From the NCBI GenBank assembly GCA_015654605.1, contig JAATGO010000231.1, positions 1 to 15,768 of the forward strand: a stretch of 15,768 nt of DNA, written 5' to 3'. This document shows, in pieces, positions 1 to 7,699 of this stretch (positions within the stretch are counted from its first letter, which is position 1; the number at the start of each line of letters is the position of its first letter). Position numbers and translations under genes: made by a program. The DNA is from Betaproteobacteria bacterium. Its GTDB lineage: Bacteria > Pseudomonadota > Gammaproteobacteria > Burkholderiales > Burkholderiaceae. Under the pieces are notes generated by a model. It made no database searches, was not told the origin of the DNA, and saw nothing but the letters and a program-made list of their open reading frames with translations.

Positions 1-183
1 AAAAAGGCAGTACCCAAGAAGCCAGTAGCTAAAAAGGCAGTAGCAGCTAAAAAGCCAGCGGCTAAAAAAGCCGCAGCTAAAAAGCCTGCCGCTAAAAAAT
101 CTGCAGCTGTGACTCCTGCTGCAAAAACTGTGCTGAATCCGGCTGCAGCTTGGCCGTTCCCGACTGGCGCAACACGTCCATAA
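1..183 (+). CDS. Histone H1-like Lys/Ala-rich DNA-binding protein, C-terminal part
   Basis: Frame 1 is open from the window edge to a TAA at 181-183, giving the last 60 residues of a protein whose start lies outside the window. The visible part is a low-complexity tail of repeated KKPA, KKAV and AAKK units, followed by a non-repetitive end, LNPAAAWPFPTGATRP. Such Lys/Ala/Pro tails are known from bacterial histone H1-like proteins (AlgP/HC1-like). They are thought to bind DNA through positive charge and to affect nucleoid structure or transcription. As I recall, the AWPFPTG-type ending is common in the Burkholderiales members. The repeated GCTAAAAAGCC-like DNA units mean that copy number may vary between strains. 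A tandem-hairpin terminator follows 13 bp after the stop. The family call is fairly safe, but the N-terminal domain cannot be judged here. Confidence 0.75.
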   Translation, partial: KKAVPKKPVAKKAVAAKKPAAKKAAAKKPAAKKSAAVTPAAKTVLNPAAAWPFPTGATRP

Positions 184-196
184 TTGGACAGTGCGT

Positions 197-256
197 GGGC
201 CCGATGGATATCGGGCTTCAGGCCGCTGCGTGGCTCACGTCATGCAGCGGTTTTTT
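197..256 (+). terminator. Tandem-hairpin intrinsic terminator after the H1-like gene
   Basis: Two hairpins lie in series. The first has GCCCGAT (199-205) pairing perfectly with ATCGGGC (210-216) around a 4-nt loop, extendable by two G-U pairs to 197-218. The second has CCGCTGCGTG (223-232) pairing with CATGCAGCGG (241-250), a 10-bp stem with one G-U pair and an 8-nt loop. It is followed directly by TTTTTTG and more T-rich sequence. The second hairpin plus T-tract is a textbook Rho-independent terminator on the + strand. The first hairpin may protect the 3' end or act as a backup. Its position 13 bp after the stop codon supports the call. Confidence 0.8.
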
Positions 257-398
257 GTTTGTTTTTTTGTATTGTGTACAACAAACAACTTTATTATGGT
301 GATAGCAAACTCTTTCGATGGCGTACTGATGCAATTGATTGTTGCGGGACTGGTAGATAGAAGAGAAATTCCACCGGACATATTTTAGGAGAGAGACC

Positions 399-941
399 GT
401 GTTGTATAGTATTTTCATGTTGATTGTTGATACCATCGCTAGCATATTGGCGGGAGTGATGCTATTGCGTTTTTGGATGCAAGTCGTGCGTGTACGGCCT
501 CCTACATCCATCGGGCAATTTGTATTTCAGCTCTCTGATTGGTTGGTGAAGCCGCTGCGCCGGGTGATGCCAGGCTCTGGTGGATACGACTGGGCCAGTC
601 TGCTTGCTGCATTTATTATCATATTATTGTCGGTCGTCGCTGCTGTGGGATTGGTTTCCGGGTTTGATGTACGGGTGATCGTCCTGTTGTCGTTGGTACG
701 ATTTTTTCAATGGATTTGTTATGGCTTTATGGCTACGCTAATTATTGAGGCAATATTTAGTTGGGTAAATCCCTATGCACCACTGGCACCATTTATCCGT
801 GCTTTGAATGAGCCTCTATTACGACCATTACGCAGAGTGATTCCCTTGTTTGGCAATGTTGATTTGACGCCTTTAGCAGCACTCATTTTGTTGCAGATTG
901 TGTCACGCGTCATTAGCGCATTAGTGTTTACACTGGCATGA
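399..941 (+). CDS. yggT: YggT-family integral membrane protein with two YGGT repeats
   Basis: This 180-residue, very hydrophobic protein holds two copies of the YGGT domain. Each copy has a membrane helix pair separated by a conserved basic motif: WLVKPLRRVMP at residues 48-58 and PLLRPLRRVIP at 139-149. SWVNP at 121-125 is another family motif. About four membrane segments can be seen (roughly 5-30, 65-88, 93-123 and 155-178). YggT proteins are widespread in bacteria and have been linked to osmotic or ionic stress and, in Gram-positive relatives, to division-site placement. Their biochemical role is not settled. The chosen start is GTG at 399, because AGGAGAGAGA (387-396) sits just upstream as a ribosome binding site; TTG at 402 is a less likely alternative. 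The stop overlaps the yggU start (ATGA), so the two are probably co-translated. Confidence 0.9.
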   Translation: MLYSIFMLIVDTIASILAGVMLLRFWMQVVRVRPPTSIGQFVFQLSDWLVKPLRRVMPGSGGYDWASLLAAFIIILLSVVAAVGLVSGFDVRVIVLLSLVRFFQWICYGFMATLIIEAIFSWVNPYAPLAPFIRALNEPLLRPLRRVIPLFGNVDLTPLAALILLQIVSRVISALVFTLA

Positions 942-1246
942 GTGAGGGAGAGTGGTGCCGTAGCATACCTGCTGGCATCCGGCTGGCTGTTCAGGTAATG
1001 CCTAATGCACGTAAGACAGAGGTATTGGGTGTGTTTGATGGCGCGCTGAAAATCCGTCTGCAAGCGCCTCCGATCGAAGGTAAAGGAAACGAAGCATTAG
1101 TCCGCTATATTGCACAGACACTCAAGGTGCCACGGTCTTCAGTGGTCATAACACACGGTTTGAGTAGCAAACGCAAGTTGTTGGAAATACACAGGCCTGC
1201 ATTACAGGTGGCTGGCGTTATGGCAACACTGCTACCAGCAGCATAA
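938..1246 (+). CDS. yggU: DUF167 / YggU-family small protein
   Basis: This 102-residue soluble protein belongs to the DUF167 (UPF0235) family. Diagnostic stretches are VQVMPNARKTEV near residues 18-29, LQAPPIEGKGNEAL at 41-54 and GLSSKRKLLEI at 74-84. The length matches the family's usual 95-110 residues. Structures of family members show a small alpha/beta fold, but no firm biochemical function is established. Its ATG at 938 overlaps the yggT TGA, and yggT-yggU adjacency is widespread in Proteobacteria, which supports both calls and the start. The gene converges with the peroxiredoxin gene on the other strand, 67 bp away. I see no good terminator in that gap, only a weak 7-bp pairing (TTGCTCG with CGAGCGA) enclosing a large loop. 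Confidence 0.9.
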   Translation: MSEGEWCRSIPAGIRLAVQVMPNARKTEVLGVFDGALKIRLQAPPIEGKGNEALVRYIAQTLKVPRSSVVITHGLSSKRKLLEIHRPALQVAGVMATLLPAA

Positions 1247-1313
1247 TAATATCTGTGCCCCTGATTCACTATTGCTCGCCATTTCCCCCTGCTTAGCTGC
1301 CTACGAGCGAAAA

Positions 1314-1874
1314 CTATTTATGTTGTTTCTCAACCCATTGTTGTAAGGCATGTAATGTGTTGGTGACATGCTGATCGGGGTTCATCGCGCTATATTCATA
1401 GATGATTGTATGATCTGGTGCGATAACGTATGAAGTGCGGTTGGCGCGATCAGATTTATTGGGCAATACAGCATCATACGATTGCATGACCTTGTTGTCG
1501 GTATCAGCGGCCACTGCAAATTTGCTACGGCAGGCGCTTACTGAAAATTTATTCAGAGTATCAATGTTGTCGTTTGAGATGCCGATAACAGTGGCTCCAA
1601 GTGATTTATATTGGTCAATTGCTTCTGCAAATAGATGGGCTTCTATGGTGCAGCCTGTGCTAAAGGCTGCAGGGTAAAAGTAAAGCACCACGGGTCCTTT
1701 TTTCAAGGCTGTCGCGAGAGAAAAGGAAGATACCTGCCCTCCCAGTGAGGATTGTAGAGTGAAATCGGGGGCTTTATCTCCTGCCTTCAGCGCCGCCAGT
1801 GCGATATGCATGGGTAAGAATGCCCATAATAGCGTCAGTAGCGTACAAGTCATGCGGCGAGCAATATTATTCAT
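1314..1874 (-). CDS. Exported peroxiredoxin, Bcp/PrxQ-like
   Basis: This is a 186-residue AhpC/TSA-superfamily peroxiredoxin, expected to reduce hydrogen peroxide or organic peroxides with a reactive thiol. Residues 1-28 look like a Sec signal peptide: basic start, a hydrophobic run from about 11 to 22, and cleavage near ALA-ALK. The mature protein is therefore probably periplasmic. The active-site motif P-x3-S-x2-C is present as P68, S72 and peroxidatic C75 in FYPAAFSTGCT. The resolving Cys that many Bcp proteins carry five residues later is His80 here. C115, 40 residues after C75, is the candidate resolving Cys, as in the PrxQ subtype with a distant second Cys. AGGAGA (complement of 1879-1884) sets the start. 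It follows the PfkB-kinase gene by 38 bp and is probably the last gene of the leftward operon. Subclass and exact substrate are uncertain. Confidence 0.85.
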   Translation of the reverse strand: MNNIARRMTCTLLTLLWAFLPMHIALAALKAGDKAPDFTLQSSLGGQVSSFSLATALKKGPVVLYFYPAAFSTGCTIEAHLFAEAIDQYKSLGATVIGISNDNIDTLNKFSVSACRSKFAVAADTDNKVMQSYDAVLPNKSDRANRTSYVIAPDHTIIYEYSAMNPDQHVTNTLHALQQWVEKQHK

Positions 1875-1912
1875 GTTATCTCCTGATGTATCCTCGTGGA
1901 GGGAGGACTGAG

Positions 1913-2848
1913 TTATAAGCGGTAGCCAAAGGCTTTTGCAAAACGGTCTTCGATTTCTGTTTTATCTGGAGCATGATTTTGTGGTCCTTGAGAAGCAATT
2001 TTGATAGAACCCATCAGGCTTGATAGACGTCCTATAGTAGCCCAATCCATATCGTTCGTCAGTCCATAGAGCATGCCAGCACGAAATGCATCACCGCAGC
2101 CGGTTGGATCGGCGATAGTTTCAGCCGCTACACAAGGAATATCTATTTTTTCTGTTCCCAGGAAAATTTCAGCACCTTGCTCTCCCCGGGTAACGACCAA
2201 GGCGGAGACGCGTTGCGCGATTTGGCTCAGTGACAAACCAGTGCGCTTGGTAAGAAGCTCTGCTTCATAATCGTTGACGGCTACATATGTAGATAGGTCA
2301 ATAAAGTGGCATAATTCTTCGCCATTGAACATGGGTATGCCTTGGCCCGGGTCAAAAATCAGGGGGATGCCGAGGGCAGCGCTTTGTTCTACATGTTGCA
2401 TCATCCCATCACGACCATGAGGAGCCACAATGGTAGCTCTAGCTGTGGCAGCAGCGTCAGTAACTTTGTTTTCATGCGAAAAATTCATTGGTCCAGGATG
2501 GAAGGCGGTGATTTGGTTGCCCCCAGCGTCGGTGGTAATGAAGCATTGTGCTGTGAAGGAGGTGTCGATGACGCGAATATGTTGCTGTGTAATACCTAGA
2601 TTTTTCAGGCGTTCCAGATAAGTAGCACCATCTTGACCTAAAGTTGCCATGATCAGGGGTTCTCCACCCAGCAGTTTGAGGTTGTAGGCGATGTTGCCAG
2701 CACAGCCGCCAAATTCGCGTCGTAACGTTGGTACCAGGAATGAAACGTTTATTTTGTGTAATTGATCTGGCAGTAAAGCATCAGAAAACCGGCCAGGAAA
2801 TTGGGCAATATCATCGAATGCCAGGGAACCACAGATGAGTGAACTCAT
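1913..2848 (-). CDS. PfkB-family carbohydrate/nucleoside kinase, adenosine kinase-like
   Basis: This 311-residue kinase has the usual length and motif order of the PfkB (ribokinase) family. It has an N-terminal CGSLAFDDI strand, the GGCAGN glycine-rich substrate motif at 47-52, VNDYEAELL around N192 and E195 (the NxxE magnesium motif), and the signature DPTGCGDAFRAG at 247-258 with D253 as the probable catalytic base. These enzymes phosphorylate a hydroxymethyl group on a sugar or nucleoside using ATP in the cytoplasm. The overall look is close to proteins often annotated as adenosine kinase, but the substrate cannot be fixed from motifs. The start at 2848 fits the conserved N-terminus, although no clear Shine-Dalgarno is visible. 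It lies between the DUF3426 gene (142-bp gap upstream) and the peroxiredoxin gene (38-bp gap downstream). Confidence 0.88.
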   Translation of the reverse strand: MSSLICGSLAFDDIAQFPGRFSDALLPDQLHKINVSFLVPTLRREFGGCAGNIAYNLKLLGGEPLIMATLGQDGATYLERLKNLGITQQHIRVIDTSFTAQCFITTDAGGNQITAFHPGPMNFSHENKVTDAAATARATIVAPHGRDGMMQHVEQSAALGIPLIFDPGQGIPMFNGEELCHFIDLSTYVAVNDYEAELLTKRTGLSLSQIAQRVSALVVTRGEQGAEIFLGTEKIDIPCVAAETIADPTGCGDAFRAGMLYGLTNDMDWATIGRLSSLMGSIKIASQGPQNHAPDKTEIEDRFAKAFGYRL

Positions 2849-2990
2849 GGAAAATAGAAGGGAAAAGTCAAAGATAATGCATTGTAGAAGAAACTTGATA
2901 TTAGTGCTGGAGATCAGTGTGAATTGCCAGAAAAAAATATGAGGGTGCCGCAGTGATGTACTTTTGTTTTACCGCAGGCACGCAGTGATA

Positions 2991-4025
2991 TCAAGGATAA
3001 AACAGATAAAGGCGATAACCGGATGCTATGGTCGTTTGTGGTAGCTCAAAGAAAATCTTTTGTTGCTGTTCACTATTTTCTGCTATGCCCGTAATGAGCT
3101 GGGAAAAAGTATCCGCAGGGAGATAATCATGTGGAGAAAAGACTTTTCGTATAATCGCTTTTCCATCTGTATCGTTGAGTGTTAGCTCTAGGTGAGGCCA
3201 GGCTTGTGCTCTTTGGCTGCGATTGCGAAGCAGGAATGTGAGCGTATAAATATGTTGGTGGGGTGGGACAAGCTGTAGTTGGGCAGACTCTAGCGATAAT
3301 TGCTCTATTTCAGATGATAGGTCCGAAGGGCAATGCAAAAAGGTACAGGCGCGCGCCAAGAGTGGTTGTGTCGCCGGGATGGATGTGGCGATATTGAGGT
3401 GCCACCAATAAATGGACTGTCCTAACAGGACCGTTAATAGCAGGATGGTGGCAATGGCTATCATCGCAAGCTTAAGGCGAGGAAAGCGTTTTTTCGTTTG
3501 GGCGACTCTGACGAATTCAGGTAACTCATGCGCACGATCATCTGCCATCACGATGGGAATGCCATCGTTATCATCGTGATCAATAGGTTCCGGCTCAACA
3601 TCATTATCCTGGGATTTTCTAGTGAGCCAGACATTGGGGTGAGGCTCAGAGGGCGGCGGGAGGCTCGATCGTGAATCGGCTACAGGGGAGTGTTTGACAA
3701 TAGCCTTGTTGATCACAGAGGTGGTAAGCCAGGGAGCATTATCGGTTTGCGCCGCGATACTGGCAAAGGCAGCCGAAAGAGCCGGTGGTGCTGATGTGCC
3801 TGAATTATCCGTGGCAGGTTGTGATGTTTCCTGAGATGGTTGTTGATCTGAGAAAGGAGCTTCGTGTGCTGTCGCGTGGGGAGTTAATATGGGTTGAAGA
3901 TAGGCACTTCCATCAAACACGGTGTGGCATGTACCACAGCGCACCAAACCGTTGCGTAGCTTTAACTGGTCACTGGCAAGTCGGAATGTAGTGTGACAGG
4001 CAGGACATTGAGTTGCCAGCAGCAT
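2991..4025 (-). CDS. Zinc-ribbon membrane protein, MJ0042 finger plus DUF3426 domain
   Basis: This 344-residue protein has three parts. Residues 7-33 form a zinc ribbon of the MJ0042 type, with C7/C10 and C30/C33 in two CxxC knuckles. Residues about 40-180 are a low-complexity, Pro/Ser/Asp-rich linker that is likely disordered. Residues about 185-207 form a single membrane helix, preceded by the basic KKRFPRLK. The remaining 135 residues match the DUF3426 domain pattern (for example a LLRNRSQRAQAWPHLELTL core). The likely topology is a cytoplasmic zinc finger with DUF3426 outside the membrane, which is inference. The function is not established. Lying directly downstream of prmA is a familiar arrangement in Betaproteobacteria. 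GGAGAG a few bases upstream supports the ATG at 4025. A 174-bp gap separates it from prmA. Confidence 0.85.
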   Translation of the reverse strand: MLLATQCPACHTTFRLASDQLKLRNGLVRCGTCHTVFDGSAYLQPILTPHATAHEAPFSDQQPSQETSQPATDNSGTSAPPALSAAFASIAAQTDNAPWLTTSVINKAIVKHSPVADSRSSLPPPSEPHPNVWLTRKSQDNDVEPEPIDHDDNDGIPIVMADDRAHELPEFVRVAQTKKRFPRLKLAMIAIATILLLTVLLGQSIYWWHLNIATSIPATQPLLARACTFLHCPSDLSSEIEQLSLESAQLQLVPPHQHIYTLTFLLRNRSQRAQAWPHLELTLNDTDGKAIIRKVFSPHDYLPADTFSQLITGIAENSEQQQKIFFELPQTTIASGYRLYLFYP

Positions 4026-4199
4026 TAGTGCTCTCCATGAAAGTGATTCCGTTTGCTATGGGCTGTTGTAGATCGCATTATTATAGGCCAATGGAAAGGA
4101 GCGGTAGCAGTGTATGCAGTATGATGACGGTGCCGTGGATAGGAGCTTAGTTAGATACTCGGTGAATGCTTATTAAAAGTTGATATGGGTTTGGATGCT

Positions 4200-5114
4200 T
4201 TAGGCAGCAGGTAGTTTCCCTGTCAGTGCGACCCAATCTTCCTGTTGTGCCCCCACAGTCAATGTGATCCAGGGAGCATAGGCATCAATGACCGCGTTAG
4301 CTTGTTCATGTAATATGCCTGATAGCACCAGAGATCCTCCAATATTGATACGACTGGTTAGTGAGGGTGCTAAAGTCTGTAGCGGGCCAGCTAAAATATT
4401 GGCGACGACGATGTCAAATCGTTGCTCTTGTGGAAAAGTAGCGTCAAAGTCTGCAGGCAGGTAATAATCGATTTCACAGTGATTCCGTTCGCTATTAAAG
4501 CGTGCGGCCTCTAATGCCTGCGGATCAATGTCAACACCGATGACCTGTTGCGCATGACATTTTTTAGCGACAAGTGCCAGGATGCCAGAACCACAACCGT
4601 AATCCAGCACGCGAGCAGCTGGTGGCGTATGTAATTCCAGCCATTCCATGCATAGGCGGGTTGTGGGATGACTGCCAGTACCAAAGGCCAAACCAGGGTC
4701 TAACTCCAGAACCAATGCATCGGATTCGGTGGGGGCGACATGCCAGCTTGGTACCACCCAAATATGTTGCCCTATATGTATTGGGTCAAATTGTGATTGT
4801 GTCAGGCGTACCCAATCCTGTTCATCCACTGGGCGCAATGTAAAAGGTAGCGCATGGTTAATGTGGATAGAGGCAGTTGCATTGGCCAGCATCGTTGCAT
4901 GTGGGGCATCAACGTCCGTCAGCGCGACGACACGGCTACGGTTCCATCCTGTGGCCACGGCCATGCCTGGTTCGCCGAATAAAGGGCGTTCTGCATCTGT
5001 CCCTTCATCGGCATCTTCCACCGAGACAGACAATGCGCCCGCCTCCATCAATGCATCCGATAATGCCTCGGCCTTGTCACGGTCAATGTCAACGACAATT
5101 TCAATCCAGCCCAT
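4200..5114 (-). CDS. prmA: Ribosomal protein L11 methyltransferase
   Basis: PrmA transfers methyl groups from S-adenosylmethionine to ribosomal protein L11 (N-terminal amine and lysines) in the cytoplasm. The 304-residue length is usual for the family. Residues 1-60 form the substrate-recognition domain, beginning GWIEIVVDI. The methyltransferase domain follows, with the family block [14 protein letters not shown] at 139-152, the SAM-binding loop [10 protein letters not shown] at 170-179, the acidic [10 protein letters not shown] at 191-200 and the catalytic-face motif VANILAGPL at 237-245. Its ATG overlaps the last base of the accC stop codon (TAATG on the - strand), which indicates translational coupling and fixes the start. 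Loss of PrmA is tolerated in Escherichia coli, so the methylation is a fine-tuning step. Confidence 0.96.
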   Translation of the reverse strand: MGWIEIVVDIDRDKAEALSDALMEAGALSVSVEDADEGTDAERPLFGEPGMAVATGWNRSRVVALTDVDAPHATMLANATASIHINHALPFTLRPVDEQDWVRLTQSQFDPIHIGQHIWVVPSWHVAPTESDALVLELDPGLAFGTGSHPTTRLCMEWLELHTPPAARVLDYGCGSGILALVAKKCHAQQVIGVDIDPQALEAARFNSERNHCEIDYYLPADFDATFPQEQRFDIVVANILAGPLQTLAPSLTSRINIGGSLVLSGILHEQANAVIDAYAPWITLTVGAQQEDWVALTGKLPAA

Positions 5115-6496
5115 TATTTTTTTGCCGCTTTGTCAACCGCTGGCGGGAGAGTGGGACGCTCTGCCAGCTTATGTTCAAGATAGTGGATGTTCGTACCGCC
5201 CTCGATAAAGCGAGCATCCACCATCAATTCGCGGTGGAGAGGGATATTGGTTTGAATACCTTCGACCACCATTTCTGACAGCGCGATTTGCATACGACGA
5301 ATAGCTTGTTCTCGCGTAGAGCCATAGGCAATGACTTTGCCTACCATGGAGTCATAATGTGGGGGGACAAAATAACCAGCATAGGCATGCGAGTCTACGC
5401 GAATGCCTGGGCCACCAGGGGCATGCCAGGCCGTGAGGCGACCAGGCGATGGGGTAAATTTGAATGGATCCTCAGCGTTGATCCGGCACTCAATAGCGTG
5501 TCCTTTGAGTTCGATATCACGTTGGCGATAGCGTAGTTTTTCGCCAGCAGCAATGCGGATCTGCTCTTGTACGATGTCAACGCCGGTAATCATTTCAGTG
5601 ACAGGATGTTCAACCTGTACCCGCGTGTTCATTTCAATGAAATAAAATTCTTCATTTTCGTACAAAAATTCGAAAGTTCCGGCTCCGCGATAATTCATTT
5701 TGCGGCAGGCTTCGGCACAACGTTCACCAATTTTTTCGATGATTTTGCGAGGAATTCCGGGAGCAGGAGCCTCTTCTATGACCTTTTGGTGGCGGCGTTG
5801 CATTGAACAATCGCGTTCGCCAAGCCAAATGGCATTTCTTTCCTGGTCGGCAAGAATTTGGATTTCCACATGGCGAGGATCTTCCAGGTATTTTTCCATG
5901 TAGACTTCAGGATTGCCAAATGCGGCACCCGCTTCTGTCTTTGTCATAGTGACAGCGTTGATTAGGGCTGCTTCAGTGTGCACTGTCCGCATACCACGTC
6001 CGCCACCACCACCGGCAGCTTTGATAATCACCGGATAACCGATTTTGCGTGCAATTTGCACGATCTCTTTGGGATTGTCAGGTAACGCACCGTCTGATCC
6101 AGGGACGCAGGGAACTCCGGCACGGATCATTGCTTGCTTGGCAGAAACTTTATCTCCCATTAAGCGGATGCTTTCAGCGCGAGGGCCAATAAAGACGAAG
6201 CCGGATTTTTCAACGCGTTCGGCAAAATCTGCATTTTCAGAGAGAAAACCGTAGCCGGGATGAATGGCTTGTGCATCGGTAACTTCTGCTGCGCTGATAA
6301 TGGCGGGCATGTTCAGATAGCTCAGTGCAGAAGGTGCAGGTCCGATGCATACGGATTCGTCCGCCAGTTTTACATACTTTGCTTCACGATCGGCTTCAGA
6401 GTGTACGACGACAGTCTTAATGCCCATTTCGCGACAAGCACGCTGGATTCGAAGAGCAATTTCGCCACGGTTGGCGATGAGGATTTTTTCAAACAT
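5114..6496 (-). CDS. accC: Biotin carboxylase subunit of acetyl-CoA carboxylase
   Basis: AccC uses ATP and bicarbonate to carboxylate the biotin carried on AccB, the first half-reaction of acetyl-CoA carboxylase. All three biotin carboxylase domains are present in 460 residues. The N-terminal domain starts [13 protein letters not shown]. The ATP-grasp domain contains K116, K159, the glycine-rich AGGGGGRG loop at 161-168, E201, H209, K238, E276, E288, N290 and R292. The C-terminal domain carries R338. These positions coincide with the residue numbering known for the E. coli enzyme, so the catalytic set looks intact. The extra C-terminal tail of roughly a dozen residues ([13 protein letters not shown]) is Lys/Pro/Ala-rich and probably unstructured. 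It is preceded by accB with a 132-bp gap and followed by prmA with a 1-base overlap. No strong Shine-Dalgarno is visible before the ATG. Confidence 0.98.
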   Translation of the reverse strand: MFEKILIANRGEIALRIQRACREMGIKTVVVHSEADREAKYVKLADESVCIGPAPSALSYLNMPAIISAAEVTDAQAIHPGYGFLSENADFAERVEKSGFVFIGPRAESIRLMGDKVSAKQAMIRAGVPCVPGSDGALPDNPKEIVQIARKIGYPVIIKAAGGGGGRGMRTVHTEAALINAVTMTKTEAGAAFGNPEVYMEKYLEDPRHVEIQILADQERNAIWLGERDCSMQRRHQKVIEEAPAPGIPRKIIEKIGERCAEACRKMNYRGAGTFEFLYENEEFYFIEMNTRVQVEHPVTEMITGVDIVQEQIRIAAGEKLRYRQRDIELKGHAIECRINAEDPFKFTPSPGRLTAWHAPGGPGIRVDSHAYAGYFVPPHYDSMVGKVIAYGSTREQAIRRMQIALSEMVVEGIQTNIPLHRELMVDARFIEGGTNIHYLEHKLAERPTLPPAVDKAAKK

Positions 6497-6628
6497 AAGA
6501 GGAAATAAGCGTCGCCTTGGTCAAGCATTTACAGAAAATCAAATTTGCCAGAATCTTACTGCAATCAGGTGTGAAAAGAGTGATGTTGATATGCAATAGA
6601 GGCTAATTTGAAGCATCGACAATCGGTG

Positions 6629-7081
6629 TTAGCCAATAATAAACAAAGGTTGGCCGAATTTGACAGGCTGCCCATTTTCAACCAGGATTTGTTTAATGAC
6701 CCCATTTTTATCGGCATCGATTTCATTGAGTAATTTCATTGCCTCGATGATGCATAAAGTGTCACCTTCTTTTACCTCACTGCCAATGTCAACGAAGACA
6801 GGAGCTCCAGGAGCTGATGAACGATAAAAGGTGCCTACCATGGGAGATTTGACAACATGCCCTTCTGGCACTGCTGGAGCCGCAGCAACTGGCGCTACGG
6901 CTGGAGCTGGAGCAGGGGCAGGTGCCAAAGCAGATTGTGGTTGCATCATGACAACCTGATTTTGTGGAGCAGAAGAAGATTTGACGATGCGAACTTTGCT
7001 TTCACCTTCAGTGACTTCTAATTCTTCGATGTCTGATTCCGCTACGAGATCAATCAGGGTCTTGAGTTTTCGTAAATCCAT
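6629..7081 (-). CDS. accB: Biotin carboxyl carrier protein of acetyl-CoA carboxylase
   Basis: AccB carries the biotin that shuttles CO2 from AccC to the carboxyltransferase AccA/AccD. I place the start at 7081, giving 150 residues that begin [10 protein letters not shown], as in other AccB proteins. AAGGAA lies five bases upstream. An in-frame extension to 7156 adds 25 residues with no family resemblance and is rejected. Residues 1-35 form the N-terminal domain. Residues about 51-72 are an Ala/Pro-rich flexible linker. Residues 76-150 form the biotinyl domain, with the thumb-containing segment [12 protein letters not shown] and the attachment site EAMK, biotinylated on K116. The 92 bp before the start hold a small inverted repeat (GCCCT at 7135-7139 with AGGGC at 7147-7151), which could matter for regulation but is weak. 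Confidence 0.97.
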   Translation of the reverse strand: MDLRKLKTLIDLVAESDIEELEVTEGESKVRIVKSSSAPQNQVVMMQPQSALAPAPAPAPAVAPVAAAPAVPEGHVVKSPMVGTFYRSSAPGAPVFVDIGSEVKEGDTLCIIEAMKLLNEIDADKNGVIKQILVENGQPVKFGQPLFIIG

Positions 7082-7086
7082 GTGAA

Positions 7087-7092
7087 TTCCTT
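7087..7092 (-). promoter_or_regulatory. Ribosome binding site that decides the accB start
   Basis: On the - strand AAGGAA lies five bases before the ATG at 7081. This supports the 150-residue AccB rather than the longer in-frame reading from 7156, which has no comparable site. Confidence 0.7.
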
Positions 7093-7173
7093 GGAGGGTA
7101 AAGTAATTGCCTGTGTAGATATGAATGATTGGCCGCCCTGTCATAAAGGGCACCATTGAAATATATTAAGCGG

Positions 7174-7617
7174 TTATCCTTGCGGTTGAGAGAGCAAATA
7201 GTCGATAGCAAGACGATAGCCGTCAACACCGAAGCCGCATAATACGGCCCGGGCGATACTCGACAGGTAGGAATGATGACGAAATTCTTCTCGTTGGTGA
7301 ATATTGGAAATATGCACCTCAACGAAAGGAATAGCGACTCCAGATAGCGCATCGCGCAGAGCAACACTGGTATGCGTGAATCCTCCGGGGTTGATAAAGA
7401 TGGCATGAACCCCATCGTGCTTTGCCTGGTGGATACGATCTATTAGTGCACCCTCATGGTTGCTTTGGAAATGCTGTAGCGTTGCACCGGCACGGGCGGC
7501 TTGCTCCACTGCCTGTTGTTCGATATCAGTCAGTGTTGTAAAACCATAAACTTCAGGCTCTCTGGTGCCCAACAAATTCAGATTAGGTCCATTGAGAAGA
7601 AGTATGTGTGTAGCCAT
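7174..7617 (-). CDS. aroQ: Type II 3-dehydroquinate dehydratase
   Basis: AroQ converts 3-dehydroquinate to 3-dehydroshikimate, the third step of the shikimate pathway. The start at 7617 gives 147 residues beginning [17 protein letters not shown], the conserved N-terminus. A longer in-frame start at 7659 adds 14 unconserved residues and is rejected. Known active-site positions are all visible: N11, R19 and Y24 in [10 protein letters not shown]76 and H82 in [11 protein letters not shown]102-S104-N105 in HISN, and R113 in REEFRHHS. The length is typical for the dodecameric type II enzyme. No clear Shine-Dalgarno precedes the ATG. It lies between the tlpA-like gene (82-bp gap) and accB (92-bp gap), an order familiar in Betaproteobacteria. 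AroE, the next enzyme in the pathway, is encoded near the right end of this window on the other strand. Confidence 0.96.
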   Translation of the reverse strand: MATHILLLNGPNLNLLGTREPEVYGFTTLTDIEQQAVEQAARAGATLQHFQSNHEGALIDRIHQAKHDGVHAIFINPGGFTHTSVALRDALSGVAIPFVEVHISNIHQREEFRHHSYLSSIARAVLCGFGVDGYRLAIDYLLSQPQG

Positions 7618-7699
7618 AAAAAAGCACGTTTGACGATGATGGCCGCATTTTGCGGTCAAATGACATCATTTGCAAGAAAATTTTGATTATGAACCTGAG

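Noticed and set aside
272..281. TTGTGTACAA as a regulator-binding palindrome upstream of yggT
   Set aside because: The half-sites are only 4 bp and lie in low-complexity T/A-rich sequence after the terminator.
1271..1310. Shared terminator in the convergent yggU/peroxiredoxin gap
   Set aside because: The only pairing is about 7 bp with a 26-nt loop, and neither strand has a T-tract next to it.
2949..2989. Direct repeat CGCAGTGAT (2949-2957 and 2981-2989) and a GTGCC/GGCAC pairing between the DUF3426 and kinase genes
   Set aside because: The repeat is only 9 bp. The possible - strand hairpin has a 22-nt loop and its T-run is too far away for a convincing terminator.
7082..7156. In-frame N-terminal extension of accB to 7156
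   Set aside because: The 25 extra residues do not resemble AccB, while AAGGAA sits five bases before the ATG at 7081 and the conserved domain starts there.
7618..7659. Longer aroQ start at 7659
   Set aside because: The extra 14 residues precede the conserved [14 protein letters not shown] opening and have no ribosome binding site.
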